Positions 29,986 to 41,631 of a stretch of 64,000 nucleotides of DNA are shown here, piece by piece (within the stretch, counting starts at the first letter, position 1; the number at the start of each line of letters is the position of its first letter). The notes under the pieces are model-generated. The model saw nothing but the letters and a program-made list of their open reading frames with translations. It searched no databases and had not been told where the DNA came from. This stretch comes from Trichomonas vaginalis G3 (taxonomy: Eukaryota; Parabasalia; Trichomonadida; Trichomonadidae). The position numbers were made by a program, and so were the translations under genes. The stretch lies in contig NC_067204.1 in assembly GCF_026262505.1 (NCBI RefSeq), positions 8,837,797 through 8,901,796 of the forward strand. Reading direction: 5' to 3'.

Positions 29986-32900
29986 TCAGAACTTTAATTT
30001 CCTTATGAAAGTATTTTTAGTCGTTATTGAAAAGTTAAACTTCTCTTCAAAACAGGGTGCTGTTGATTTGCATAAATCGAATGCGATTTTCCTGACCGTC
30101 GTGAAGGGTTTGATATAATTTCATTATACTGAACTCAGAATCTTTATCATATTTTCCAACAGGAATATGAATGTTCTTATCTTCATTATAATAGCATTGT
30201 ACTGCGTCAGGAAACATTTCGTTAGCGGTTAAAGCAATGACATCTTGTTTTACGCCTTTCATACGTGCATGAAATGCAACTTCACCAATGTCATTTATTA
30301 AAAGGTCTATGTAAGTCTTCTTTCCACAAAATATCGACTTGTAAGCTAAACTTTGTTTATCTTTTGTGATTTCTGCAAAATCTGAATGAAACTGACCTAA
30401 ATTCTTTCCTATTAATTCACGACCATATCTTTTCTGAAATTCCCAAGCTAAACGTGGTATATCTTCATTGAAAATATGCATACTATCACAGTCCTGGTAG
30501 AAGATTTGAAGTCCCATATCCTCAGCAGTGCAAAATACTTCATTCATGATACGTTTCGACATAGATAAGATATTAACACCTAAGGGACAAAAGTTAAAGT
30601 GTCTGCAAATGCTTTTAGTTAGTTTGAAAATAGTTTTATCCGAACCATCTAAACCTTCAAATTTAATGATATGGTTATAATTTCTGATGGCATACCTAAC
30701 AGCATCTTTATCATCAATGATTTTAATTTTCGACTCTATCGGGGACAAAATAGTTTTTCCATAAATACTGTTCAAAATTAATTTAATATTTTCTTGTAGC
30801 GGATTTTCTTCCTTCTTATACTTTAATCTCAATTCAAACAATTTCTTACTTCATCTCTTATTCTAAAATCTCTTTTTTCATCGTAGTAGTAACCCTGTAA
30901 TACTTCGCAGCTGATGCCCTGATATTTTATTAAATCCTGCAAAGCTATGTGGTCCACATACATTAAACAGCATGTGTTAGAACTTCTTGGAACCTTTAGC
31001 TCCGGGTTTAATTCTGGATCTACTGTTATTAATGGAAAGTGCCTTTTAATCTTAATCTCGGTTATTTTTATTAAAACAAAGAATCCGGAAATGAATTTCT
31101 CACCTTCAGGCTCGCCCTGGTCATCATCGAATAAATGTTTTAACAAATATTCACTGTTTAACATTTCTTTCTTCATAACCTTTGGAATTCCTTCTAAAGT
31201 ATAAAGTCTCGCGATAGCGAGGATATAATGAAACAGCATCGAAGTCAGCAATGAGTTTCTTTTCGCTCTTTTGTTTCATGTTATCTGACAGCATACATCT
31301 TCCACCTTGAATACAGCGTGAAATAAATTCTCTTGGTTTATTTGAAAGGTCATATAAATTTCCATTCGGGAAATATACTCTGTTTTCGAAAAGTTTGTTA
31401 GCGATTGAACAAATGCTAACGTAATCATAAACGTTTAAATCAAACTCTTTCAATATATCATTTCTGAACTTAACAAAACCTTCTCTTAAAATCCTTACGT
31501 CCTGTTTGCAATAAAATGAGCTATATTTTTCTAAATCGAAATGGTTTTCATCTATTCTGCAGTTTTCGATTAAATCTATGTTTTTCATGAACGTTTCAAT
31601 ATCTTTTACAAACTTACACGCTTCAGAAATTACGCCAGTTTTGTTATCATTAACTAATAAAGAGCTTGAATAATATTGATACGGAAATACTTCCTTTTCA
31701 CCACACTGCAAATGAAACATTTCAGGAAATAGTTTAAGCTTCTTATTTATAACAGTGTATGAATCTTTAATAATGATTGCTTTACCTTTATATATTCCCG
31801 TTATCTGCATTGTTCTAGAACCCTTAATAATTGGTGTTCCGCTAATTTCTGTTAAATGTCTTAAAATGAAATTGATATCATAACTGAGGTTATGAAAATA
31901 TATTAAACTTTTATCAGGAATTCTTTCTAAAAATTTTGTTGCACAATTTTGACCCCAAATGCTTTCGCTAATCTTTCCATCTTCACTATCATAACAAATG
32001 TTAAAGGCTTTATGAACTCCATCAGTGCTACATTCAAAGTCAGCGAAGAAAATGTGTTCAGGAATGAATTTTTGTTTTGATTTATCACTATCTTTACTTT
32101 CAGACTTTTTCTTTAACTGAACACAGTAGTTCGGGGTATAATTTAAATCTTTAAACGGTGCAAGTTTTTGTTTATATAAATCTGTTGTATAAGTGAAAAG
32201 TTCACCATAAGATAACGGTTCAAAGTAATTGCACTCTCTTAATGTTTTCAAAATATCCCATAAAGGAGTTGTTCGCGTAGAATCAATAACAAATCTATTT
32301 TCCCTTTTCTTATATATTTTCATTTGACGCTCAATATTCCAGCCGCCTAATGATTTGAGAATTTCGTTATAATTTATGATAAAATATGTTGTCATAGGTA
32401 ATCTTTCATTTAACATGTAATGGTCTTCAACAAGAAGTAAGTCAATAGTTCGAACAGTTTCACATTCTTTTGGTATATATCTCTTTATTTCATTATGTCT
32501 AGAGTCATTGAAATAACCAATGGTAACATTAAATGCTATGCCTGTTGCGTTAGAAATTTCCTGAATCTTACTTTGTGGAAAATCTCTAACTCTAATAACT
32601 TCACGCATGTGGTCTACCGTCTGCTCATCAACTCCAGCCTGAATGCAAGCATAAACGAAGCAGTTATCTTCTGTCATCAACTTAGCAGTTCTTTTGTTAA
32701 GTTCATTGAAAATTTGATAGCGTTCAAGATTTATAGGTAATCTGCAAATATTCCAAAACTCACCACTTCTCTTTTTATTCGTTCTCTTTTCATCAAGAAT
32801 TTCATTCCAAAAATCATCTATTTTTTTTCCTATTTCTTTAAGTCTGTTTAATAATCTTTGCTGGTCTGTTAATTTGCTTTCATCTCTTTTTTCTCTCTTC

Positions 32901-33731
32901 TGTGGCTTACCTTTCTTAATATCGCTCATCGTTAATCCTTCATATTCAGTTAAATCATACATTTTAATTTCTTCGAGGTTCTTAATATTTGTCATGAAGA
33001 AATCATAATGTTTTTCAATTATTCCGGCTGCGTTTGCTTCAATCTCTGTTATAAAGTTTTCTTGCTTTAACTGATGAAGCAAAGCTCCGATGTTCTCGAT
33101 ATTCAATGTTGAATTAGTAAATTTACCATCGAGTTTATAACAAATCATCCATTTTTGCTGTGAATTTACTTTTATCTTCTGCAGAAGCCTAATAAACATT
33201 TTACCGAAACGTTCATGTAGGTAATTTCTGTTTTCTTCATTGAGTTCACGAATATTAAAATCTATGATTCTATTTCCTGCTTTAACATTTTTGCGTTTAT
33301 TATTTTCATCCTTCTTTAACCATTTTTCGTCATCAAGAGCTTTATCGTCTATAGATTTAATAACTTCGTTTGCTTTGCGTAATTGTGCAATTGCTTTTGC
33401 ATACTTTACAGCTATATTTTTCTTTTCTTCATCGCTTTTCTTCTTTCTCGTTTCCCCAACACTAACATTAGTTATATCATACATTTCTTTTCTTACTTCC
33501 TTCGGTACTACTTGTTTATGATATAAATTAACCTGAACATCATTTAAAGGAAATGTTTTGTTATTAATGTAATCATTGATTTTCTCGTAAGTGACTACAC
33601 CTCTGTAATCATTGAGGTATTTAGCTAATGAAGATTTGTTAGTCGCATATCTTTTGCTAACTTCAATGTCAGCATTCTACAATAACTTCTTAATTTCTTC
33701 ATGGTCTAATCTAGATAGCTTTTTATACATC
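29986..33731 (-). CDS. Protein-primed DNA polymerase B, with frameshifts and one stop
   Basis: About 1,240 residues from the ATG at 33731 (T-rich leader, MYKKLSRLDHEEIKKLL, a SAP/HeH-like start). Exonuclease motifs: FFADFECSTDG, YFHNLSYDINF, YCKQDVRIL. Polymerase motifs: A in FDAVSLYP, B in LILNSIYGKT, C in YQDCDSMHIF. Damage: in-frame TAG at about residue 18, shifts near 31215, 30838 and 30065; the C-terminal frame ends at 29986. Main ORF 31151-33484 is 777 residues. Replicates the element. The order exo-then-pol and size fit Polinton PolB. Confidence 0.9.
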
Positions 33732-33830
33732 TTTTATGGAAAATAAAAAAAAATATTTTCCGTAAAAAATATAATTTAAAAATAAACTTAATTTTTTAAA
33801 ATAATTTATATTTTTAATTTTAATAAAATA

Positions 33831-34298
33831 ATGTCTGAATACAAGTTCTATTCATACAATGCTCTCGCTACTGCTGTTAAGGGTGAATTCATAAATGGAA
33901 AAAACGTGAACGTTATATTCAATAAAAAGTTTGTGAAAGAATCTAAATACGGTCAGTTCGTTAAACCATACACTATCATTATTGACAGAAAACGTTACAC
34001 ACCACATGAAATAGCAGTATTACTTAAACAGAAAGGAATATTTGTAAATATCAAAGATACACATTATACGATTATGAAGAACTCTAACGTTGAATTTTTC
34101 AGCATCGCCTTAGATTTATCGCAGCAGAAAGAATACAAGAAAGGTGAAGTAGTTGTGAAATATTATCCTTCATCTCTGAAGACAATAACGAATAAAGATA
34201 TAATCAATAAACTCCTACCAGTAATTGAGTAAGCAACGATTGAATATGATGAAGAAGGAAGTGAAGTAATTGAGGAAATAGACCCTGAAGCTTTATAA
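33831..34298 (+). CDS. Small acidic-tailed protein, candidate ssDNA-binding, internal stop
   Basis: 133 residues to a TAA at 34230-34232, then 21 more codons in the same frame ending EEIDPEAL at 34298, so a nonsense change in a 155-residue gene. Beta-rich, basic body (VKPYTIIIDRKRYTPHEIAV) and an acidic C-terminus (EYDEEGSEVIEEIDPEAL) recall ssDNA-binding proteins. Lies between PolB and the primase-helicase, whose own end (DDEIPVNEAL) is similar. Function inferred from layout and context. Confidence 0.5.
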
Positions 34299-34304
34299 GA
34301 AAAT

Positions 34305-34535
34305 TTATTTTTGAATAACTGATGGTGTCACCACGTCACCATGTGTCACCGGGTTAATTAACTTCTTTTAAAAATGATGACAGCATGACATTTAGACAAC
34401 AGGTACGAAAGGAGGAAGGCATTTATGAATTATTTTTGAAGAACTGATGGTGCCACTACGTCACCATATGTCACCTGGTTAATTAACTTCTTTTAAAAAG
34501 TGTGACAACATGACATTTTGACATCACAGCAGGAT
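34305..34535. repeat. Left inverted repeat of the S3H cassette (Polinton 2)
   Basis: Two tandem versions of the unit (GATGGTGTCACCACGTCACC ... TTAATTAACTTCTTTTAAAA ... ACATGACATTTTGACA). Reverse complements lie at 36950-37205. Diverged relatives of 2811-2972. Confidence 0.8.
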
Positions 34536-34563
34536 TAATGCAAAAATAAATTCAAATCATACT

Positions 34564-36872
34564 TTATAAAGCTTCATTTACAGGTATTTCATCATCAGTA
34601 AATGAATCCTCATTATCGTTTGGTTCAACCTGTTTATATAATCCTTTCATTTCTTCTTTCAAAACATAACACCATGTTTGTTTACCATCTATTCTTCTCT
34701 GTTTCCTTTCACATTTATCTTTAATGCTCATTTGAAAGTTTTTGTCTTTCATGTCTGATGGTTTGCAGCATAGAGCATTTTTACACGTCATACCTGCACA
34801 CAATTCATCATAATGTGTATTTATCCATTCATCTAAAGGATTTGTTGATAATTCTATTAAATCTTGTTTGGCTTCAGTCATCGGTATGATTCGTACGTTA
34901 AACGATGAAAGGTCATATTGCATAAAATACGTCAGTAAATTATCATAAAATTCCTTAGTGCATGAATCCATTAAATTCTTGAAATAATCAAATTGACCCT
35001 TGAATTTACCATTAACTCTTAAAACTACGTATCTTCTGTCTCCAACTTCAATTTTGACAGGGTAGAAGTTATTAGTTACCAAAATGAAATTGGCAACATT
35101 CTGAGCAGTTCTTCTGGGTTGATTCTTTTCATTAATTCTTATTTGATTATCCGTAATAATTGATTTCAAAGCGTTGAAGTTTGCGAGTCTATCTTCACCT
35201 ACATTCTTGAGTTCATTAAGTACAAGAAACATTTTATTCTCAACTACTGAATTGAAATTACCCGTTAGCTCACTTATTTCAGTAATGTTTTTGATTGAAT
35301 AACCGGCGAGAAGTTCAGAAATAATGTCTGTAAATCTGTTTTTACCTGTTCCCTGAAGTCCTTTCAAATAATTGCTGTTTCATTCTTGATTCCAGGATGT
35401 TGAATCATTGATGCAATCCAGCCGAGAAGGTATTTATACACTTCATCGTTATTATCACAAATGGCTTCTTTAATGAAATTCATAAACATCTCAATTTTTG
35501 AGTAATCTGGTTTTTTGAGAACGTTGTATTTATAACCCTGAAACGTTGAGAAAACATCTGGGAATCAGATTTAAAGCAAACACCCTTAACGGTTAATGAG
35601 ACAATTGATTTAATAGTACGTCCCATGCTGTTATGGTTTTACCTTCTTCTTTAAATAATTTAATCATTTTGAGTGACTCTTTCATGTTTGATTGAAGAAC
35701 GAATGATATTTGATTCATTTTGTCGTGATATGTTTAATCCTTTTGAATGAAATATTTATTTCCACAATCTCCAAAACGGATTACACGTGATAAATCCTCA
35801 ATTACTTCAGAACTGTTTTTATACTGATGATTTTCAGCCTTGCGTCTAATATCTGTTATCAAGAATGAATCATCAAGTTTTATATCAAATGTTATTTTTG
35901 GCTTACGTAATAAAGGCAAAACGTATTCATCATAATATTCCTTTTGGTATAGTTTTAGAATCTTCACCAAAACAAATGGAGAAGTCATTAAATGTGCATA
36001 TCTACTACGTGCTTTTTCAAAATTACTTTTTGCATTTTCAGTTAAATTGCAGAAGTTATAAACGTTATCGTATGCTTCATTAATCAAATGATCCGGTAAC
36101 GAATTAATTGCTTGAAACAGTGTGAATAATGTAACTTCTTTTTCTAAATTCATGTTTCCACCGTCATTATGTACTTCAAAATCACTGATGCCATCAACTA
36201 TGCTCTGGGCAAGTTTATCGTCAATGTTTACATCTTTGTTTTCATTCATGATAGTCTTTATTTCTTCGTTCTTCTGTTCAACTCTTACCTTAATATTCAA
36301 ATCATTTAATATATCATTCACTGTTCTAGTTAATGTTGAATCGTAACTTCCACGAATGAATGAGTATGTTTTGATTGGTTCTGTTGCATTCTTGCGAACT
36401 CTTGAATCAGCCATAACTACTAAAGAACGCTTTGAATCATCCATAGAAGTCATGATATCAATATCATAATCATTGCAGAATAGCATTTAATCATTCTGTT
36501 CGAAACTGCATAAAAGAAATTAGTGTTACAATAAATGTGAAGACCTCCTGAAGCGGTTTTAACGATAACATCTTTATCCGAAAGTTTTGATAGAATGTCT
36601 TTTCTAACTGTTTCTTTAAGTTCATCATTGTACGATTTATTGATATCAACATCTATAGTCGTTAAATTTGATATTTTATTTACTAATAAAGCCATACCAG
36701 TTTTCCTTCCTCTTCCTCCATCGTGTTTGAGATAGTTATGTAAATCAATCTTGTTTTCACCAATTCTTTCGTTGAGGGTTTTAGTTTCTGCCACAACTAA
36801 TTCCTCAGCTAATGAATCAATAACTTTTTCATCAGAAACGATATAGTTGCTGTTGTTGTTTGTTGCTGTCAT
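34564..36872 (-). pseudogene. Primase-SF3 helicase, near-identical broken copy
   Basis: Same protein as 3038-5350 along its whole length with few substitutions, but with at least four breaks: near 36480 (one C lost), 35735, 35567 (C4 to C3) and 35368 (T4 to T3). Primase and helicase motifs are all still present in pieces (IDVDINK; MKGLQGTGKNR; FLVLNEL; FILVTNN). The promoter TTTTTTATTCCTATATAAATG is identical to that of the first copy. Orientation is minus, opposite to Polinton 1, between the same kind of inverted repeats. Confidence 0.9.
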
Positions 36873-36949
36873 TTATATAGGAATAAAAAAATAAAAATAA
36901 TTTTAAAACTAACTTTATTTTTGGACTGCATCAAATTTCCTGGACTGTT

Positions 36950-37226
36950 GTCTAAATGTCATACTGTCAGTAATTTTAAGAGAAGTTAATTAACCCGGTG
37001 ACACATGGTGACGTGGTGACACGTTCATAATTAATGAAAAAATTAATGAAAACATTTACGAAAACATAAACGATAAAATTTATTTCCTGGACTGTTGTCT
37101 AAATGTCATGCTGTCAGTAATTTTAAGAGAAGTTAATTAACCTGGTGACACATGGTGACGTGGTGACACGTTCAGTTATTCAAAAATAATTAATTATTGA
37201 ATAACCTAAAAATCATTAACGATAAA
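36950..37226. repeat. Right inverted repeat of the S3H cassette (Polinton 2)
   Basis: Two copies of CTGGACTGTTGTCTAAATGT ... AAGAGAAGTTAATTAACC ... GGTGACACATGGTGACGTGG (about 36950 and 37085). The stretch 37227-37295 that follows (CTGCAGTTCATCC onward) matches the outer flank of the Polinton 1 cassette (6210-6270). Confidence 0.8.
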
Positions 37227-37292
37227 ATATATTTCTGCAGTTCATCCGTTACTTCATTATCTCATTAATTACAGACATAAAATATATTTAGT

Positions 37293-38369
37293 TCATAAAA
37301 ATTTTTTGATTAATTTTGGCTTATTTTTATCCTTCCAGTAATCCTTTTCGAGTTCCGATAAATGTGTGGGGTTCGATTCTCTCAAATTTCTAGAAGGAAT
37401 TTTATCATCCACACCTCCTTCATAAATGACAGTGTATTCATCTTTGTCTTCATCATAACTCACAATTTTATTAACTATACCTCTTTTCGCTTCATCAACT
37501 GTTTTAGCTAATCTTCCATTTTCGCTTTCAACTAATCGAAATCGTGGATAAAATGCGACCGAATGGTCAGCTGCTTTAATTAAATAACCATTACCCTGTG
37601 AGGAATCAACGATATAATAATCATCACTTAACTGATTTCTTACCTTTTCATGTGGTTTATGTTCAAGAATGATTCTAACTTTAGTTCCTGGCAGTAATGA
37701 TGAACTTCTTCTTTCCTCCGTTAACATTCTCTTTTGTTTTATGTATTCATCCTCCTCTTTTGAAGTCATTTCGTTTGGTTTAAATCCTGTGCTGTTATGG
37801 GTGAACTTATTATAAGCATTAATGACTTTATTCATTGATTCCTCCGTAAAATCTCTTTCTTTATTTAAATCTCTTAGCGTTCTAATGAAACGATTAATGA
37901 TTCCTAAAATATTATGGTTATGGTCTTCAGTCGTGTAATGAGTAACGTTATGTTTAATCAAAAATTCTGTAATTTCATTACTGAGGTATGCTGAATCCTG
38001 GTCTGAAGTTAATGAAGTGGGATGATGTTCTGCCACGAACGTCTGCAAAACTCTTAAAACTTCTTTTGTTCCTTTATTTTTCATTATATACGCAAAAGCT
38101 TTACGTGTATTAACATTAATGAAAATCAAAAATGGTGGCTTTCTTCCTTTCTTACTCTGAACGAGTGTATCAAATTGATATGCATCATGGGTTTTCGAGT
38201 AAATGGGAAGGTAATAATCGTAAGGATTAACTTTAACCTGATGAACTATATTTTCATCATAAAATCTCTTAATTTCTGTTCTATCATTAAATCCCGCATT
38301 CTTTGCAGCTTCATAGAATTTTTTAAATGACCTCCACGGTGATGATTCGAATACTTCTTTTAAACTCAT
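37293..38369 (-). CDS. Polinton retroviral-type integrase, intact, unusual third catalytic residue
   Basis: 358 residues. Core: first Asp in AYQFDTLVQ, second in LTSDQDSAYLS, and the third acidic site is aligned with Asn in GIINRFIRTLRD, where relatives have Asp or Glu. A C-terminal SH3-like segment (GTKVRIILEHKPHEKV) and a chromodomain-like end (IVNKIVSYDEDKDEYTVIYE) follow. Starts right after a TTTATTTTTACATAAATG leader. Lies between the S3H cassette and the fibre gene. Confidence 0.88.
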   Translation of the reverse strand: MSLKEVFESSPWRSFKKFYEAAKNAGFNDRTEIKRFYDENIVHQVKVNPYDYYLPIYSKTHDAYQFDTLVQSKKGRKPPFLIFINVNTRKAFAYIMKNKGTKEVLRVLQTFVAEHHPTSLTSDQDSAYLSNEITEFLIKHNVTHYTTEDHNHNILGIINRFIRTLRDLNKERDFTEESMNKVINAYNKFTHNSTGFKPNEMTSKEEDEYIKQKRMLTEERRSSSLLPGTKVRIILEHKPHEKVRNQLSDDYYIVDSSQGNGYLIKAADHSVAFYPRFRLVESENGRLAKTVDEAKRGIVNKIVSYDEDKDEYTVIYEGGVDDKIPSRNLRESNPTHLSELEKDYWKDKNKPKLIKKFL

Positions 38370-38388
38370 TTATGTAAAAATAAAGATT

Positions 38389-41300
38389 TTATTCAAGACG
38401 GTACCATGCGAATACAGTCATAAATGGTGGCATATAATCTTCACCCGAGCCTGTTGGATTTGTTGTGAAAGTATGGACATGATTTCCTCCTGGTTCAGTT
38501 GGTCGAAAAGTCTTTTTTGCTGAATTGTTATAAGATGGAGATAAAACGTCATTGCCAGCTTTATAGTCTGAGTTGTATAATGGGTGGTCTCTTAATGAGT
38601 GGCTATGGTCGCCAGAAAAGTTTGTCGTTCCTGTATGAGTGTGCGCAGGTAAGTTTGCTTCTTTAATTTTCTTTGAGCCTCCTGTTTGCTTTGAAGAGTT
38701 AGCACAGTATAAGAATTTATCTACAATCTGCTGCCATGTACCAAAACCCAGAACTGTTGGGGGATTTGTTGAATTCATTGATGTATATAAAGAACCAACA
38801 GGATATATAGCTTGCAATATTTCATTTTTCATGCTTGTAATCGCATTTGTTGCATCAGTTCTAAATTCATCGAAACCATCGAGAACATGAGTAAGATTAT
38901 TATATTCCACATTCTTTTGACCCGGTAATTGATGGTGTAATTGAATGTCATTAACTGTTAATGAATCTATATTCGAAAATCTTTCATTAATTTTACCATT
39001 AACCGCATCATTTACTTCTGACTTCTTCACACAATTTTCATTGACCCATTCCCTCGTCCACTCTGTAAAATCTATTGCTTTGTTCTTAGCATATTCTGTT
39101 TTTTCATCTACATAAGTTTTGTCGGCTTTCTTATCATATAAATCTTGAGCAGTGAATTTAACACTATTTTCATCATCCATGACATAAACATTTTTACAGC
39201 TAATGTCTTTCTTCGTTGTTATGTTTTCATTCGATGTTAAACCTTGTGGAAAGTTAGGAGGTTTATAATATAATGCATCCCCACCAGTTCCGCCAACCGT
39301 TCCTTCAATACTTTCTATAGCAACAGTTGAGAAGGAGTTATGTGTATGTTCTTTATCTGCTTTTTTATCTAACATTGCTGGTAGTTCATATGTTTCAAAG
39401 TTTCTGACATGACCTTCGATATTTATACATTTGTTATTTAAGGAGTTTAGTGTATCTTTTACGCTTGTACTTGGATTCTCTAAAGGTGCACCTGAACCAA
39501 GGGTATAGTTCAATATTATGTCGTCTGCTCTAACAGTAGTGAAGGATTCATGTGTATGGTTCTTGTCAGCTTTACTATTTAATGTAGCTTGAAGTTCATT
39601 TATATCGGAGATATTGTGTTTATGAGATTTCAAAACTTTGTTCGTTGCGTCAAGTTCATCTTTGTCAGCTTTACTTTTAATAGCATCTTCAAAAGTTATT
39701 TTTGCCTTAACTCTCAATGTAAATCTTGGTTCAACTAATACACCGTTAACAAAGAAGTATGAAGCATAAATTTCATTGTTATAACCAAATGCTTCTGGTG
39801 CTTTACCCGTGTCATACTGTACAGTACAGCGTATGTCATAACCTTCAGCACGAATGAATTTATATCTTCTTTCATTAACATCTTCCGTCTTCACTTCTTC
39901 ATCCTGTGTTAAATATCCATGATAATCCGTTATAATCTGTTCATCTGAACTTATATAATGAACATGGTTTTTATCTGCTTTATTATCTAATTTCTCATTA
40001 ACATCATTCACTTCTAATTCAACTCTTCCGCCAGAACTCTTATTATCATTAATCTTTTTCATTAATTCAGTAATTACGTCATAAAGACTATATTCTGTTT
40101 TCGGTTCTGTAAATAATGAGTCAAAATTTCTTTTCATCATTACATCACTTACATTAATGATATCAGCTATACCTTTTTCATTTATTCTCTTCATTAGTTC
40201 TGCAATAATGACGAATATATAATCTGTTAATTTATTCTCTTCATCAAGGGTTATAGAATGATTTGAAATCGAATCATTAACACCTCTAAATAAATCAATA
40301 ACTTCAGGATACACGTTTTTAATGTCTCGAATAACCTGACCCGTATCCTCTGGTTTCTCCTCTTCTTCGTGGGCTTCGCCCTCGCCGCTACGCGGCTTTA
40401 TGTCTCTAACCATCATCAACGCAGCCATAACCGGAGGTTTGTTGCTACCTGTTCGAAAATCTGTCCGTTATGTATGGTATATCTAAATAATTTCTTTGTG
40501 TTTGTTAAAACATTTGAAACAAGTCTTTTAAAACCATCTACAAAATTTCCCGTTTCACCTAATGTTCTTGCAGCATCTACAAGCTCACCCATTCACGCTT
40601 TTGACCCCAAAAACGTCCATATTGCATTTATTTCACTCTGTATAGCTGTCCATTCAGCGAAACTAACACCCGCATTCGCTAAGTCGAAAATGAAACCCAG
40701 TGGATCGAACTTAATTCCGCCTTCTTTTTCAATTTCAACGAACTCACTAACATGAGATTTTAAATATTCTTTCGTTAAAATCGTTTTTCCTGATGTCATG
40801 CTGTTAACGGAACTATCACCATCAAAAGTTAACGAATTCAATTTCGTCATTGATGCTTTTATTTCATACACCGCTTTATCTATAGTTTTTGGCTCACCTT
40901 CTTTAGAAGTGTATGAAACATTAATGAATGAATTATATGTATTCATGAATGAGTTAAAATCAATGATTTTCATTAATGAAGCTTTTAATGATTCATTTAC
41001 TACTGACTCCCTTAATTCAATTACTGAACTGTCATTAATGAAAGGTACACTGCAAACCGTCGAATTTGGATCAAATGCCGTAGTCGGAGAAGGAGTATTA
41101 ATTATATAAGTCATTAAATCATTAAGTGACGTAAATAATGTTGTTGTTTTTGATTTAATTTCTTTAGCATCTGTTATATACGGTAATTTTATTTCTGTAG
41201 TTTCTGAATTAAAGATATTCGCTAAAATGTTTTGTAAACTGTTTTGAACAGCTGTATAAACCGTTGAATTCGGAACTCTTACGATTTCACCGTCCTTAAT

Positions 41301-41612
41301 AAAGGGCATTGCACATGGCGTAGTGCTTGGGTCAAATCTTTCGGGATTATAATTCAACATATATTCTAATGCTTCATAAACAGACCTATATACCGTTGTA
41401 TTATCTTTTTCAATAATTTCACCGTCCTTTATGAAAGGCATTGTACATGGCGTTAATATTGGAATGAATTTTTCAAATTCTTTCCATGAGATATAATGTT
41501 CAGTTTTTCCATCAGTGATAATTAAATGCTCATCATCAAATGAAAACGTGTATGAACCAAAAATTAATCTTTTCGCCCTATCAGCTTCATAAGAATATGC
41601 GGATATACTCAT
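38389..41612 (-). CDS. Long tail-fibre-like protein with phage collar tip, two frameshifts
   Basis: Main frames 38389-40428 (679 residues) and 40593-41612 (339), bridged by a frame at 40430-40592; shifts near 40590 and 40443. About 1,070 residues. N-terminal anchor (AYSYEADRAKRLIFGSYTF) resembles that of the Polinton 1 fibre. Then four repeats of a C-x-x-PFIKDG module, shaft repeats with NKADKNHTH, and a C-terminal tip: YPVGSLYTSMNSTNPP, LGFGTWQQIVDKF, LPAHTHTG, GDHSHS, GGNHVHTF. His pairs suggest a metal-bound trimeric tip as in T4 gp12. Predicted receptor-binding fibre. A GC palindrome sits in the coding sequence at 40375-40400. Confidence 0.78.
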
Positions 41613-41631
41613 ATTTTTAATTAGAATAAAA
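41613..41631. promoter_or_regulatory. Compact bidirectional promoter
   Basis: 19 bp between divergent ATGs at 41612 (minus) and 41632 (plus): ATTTTTAATTAGAATAAAA. Same T-tract/AT layout as at 8320-8339 and 44402-44417. Confidence 0.5.

Noticed and set aside
33676-34232. Stop-codon reassignment (TAA/TAG read as Gln)
   Set aside because: Host genes and most element genes end cleanly at TAA/TAG, and the internal stops are isolated.
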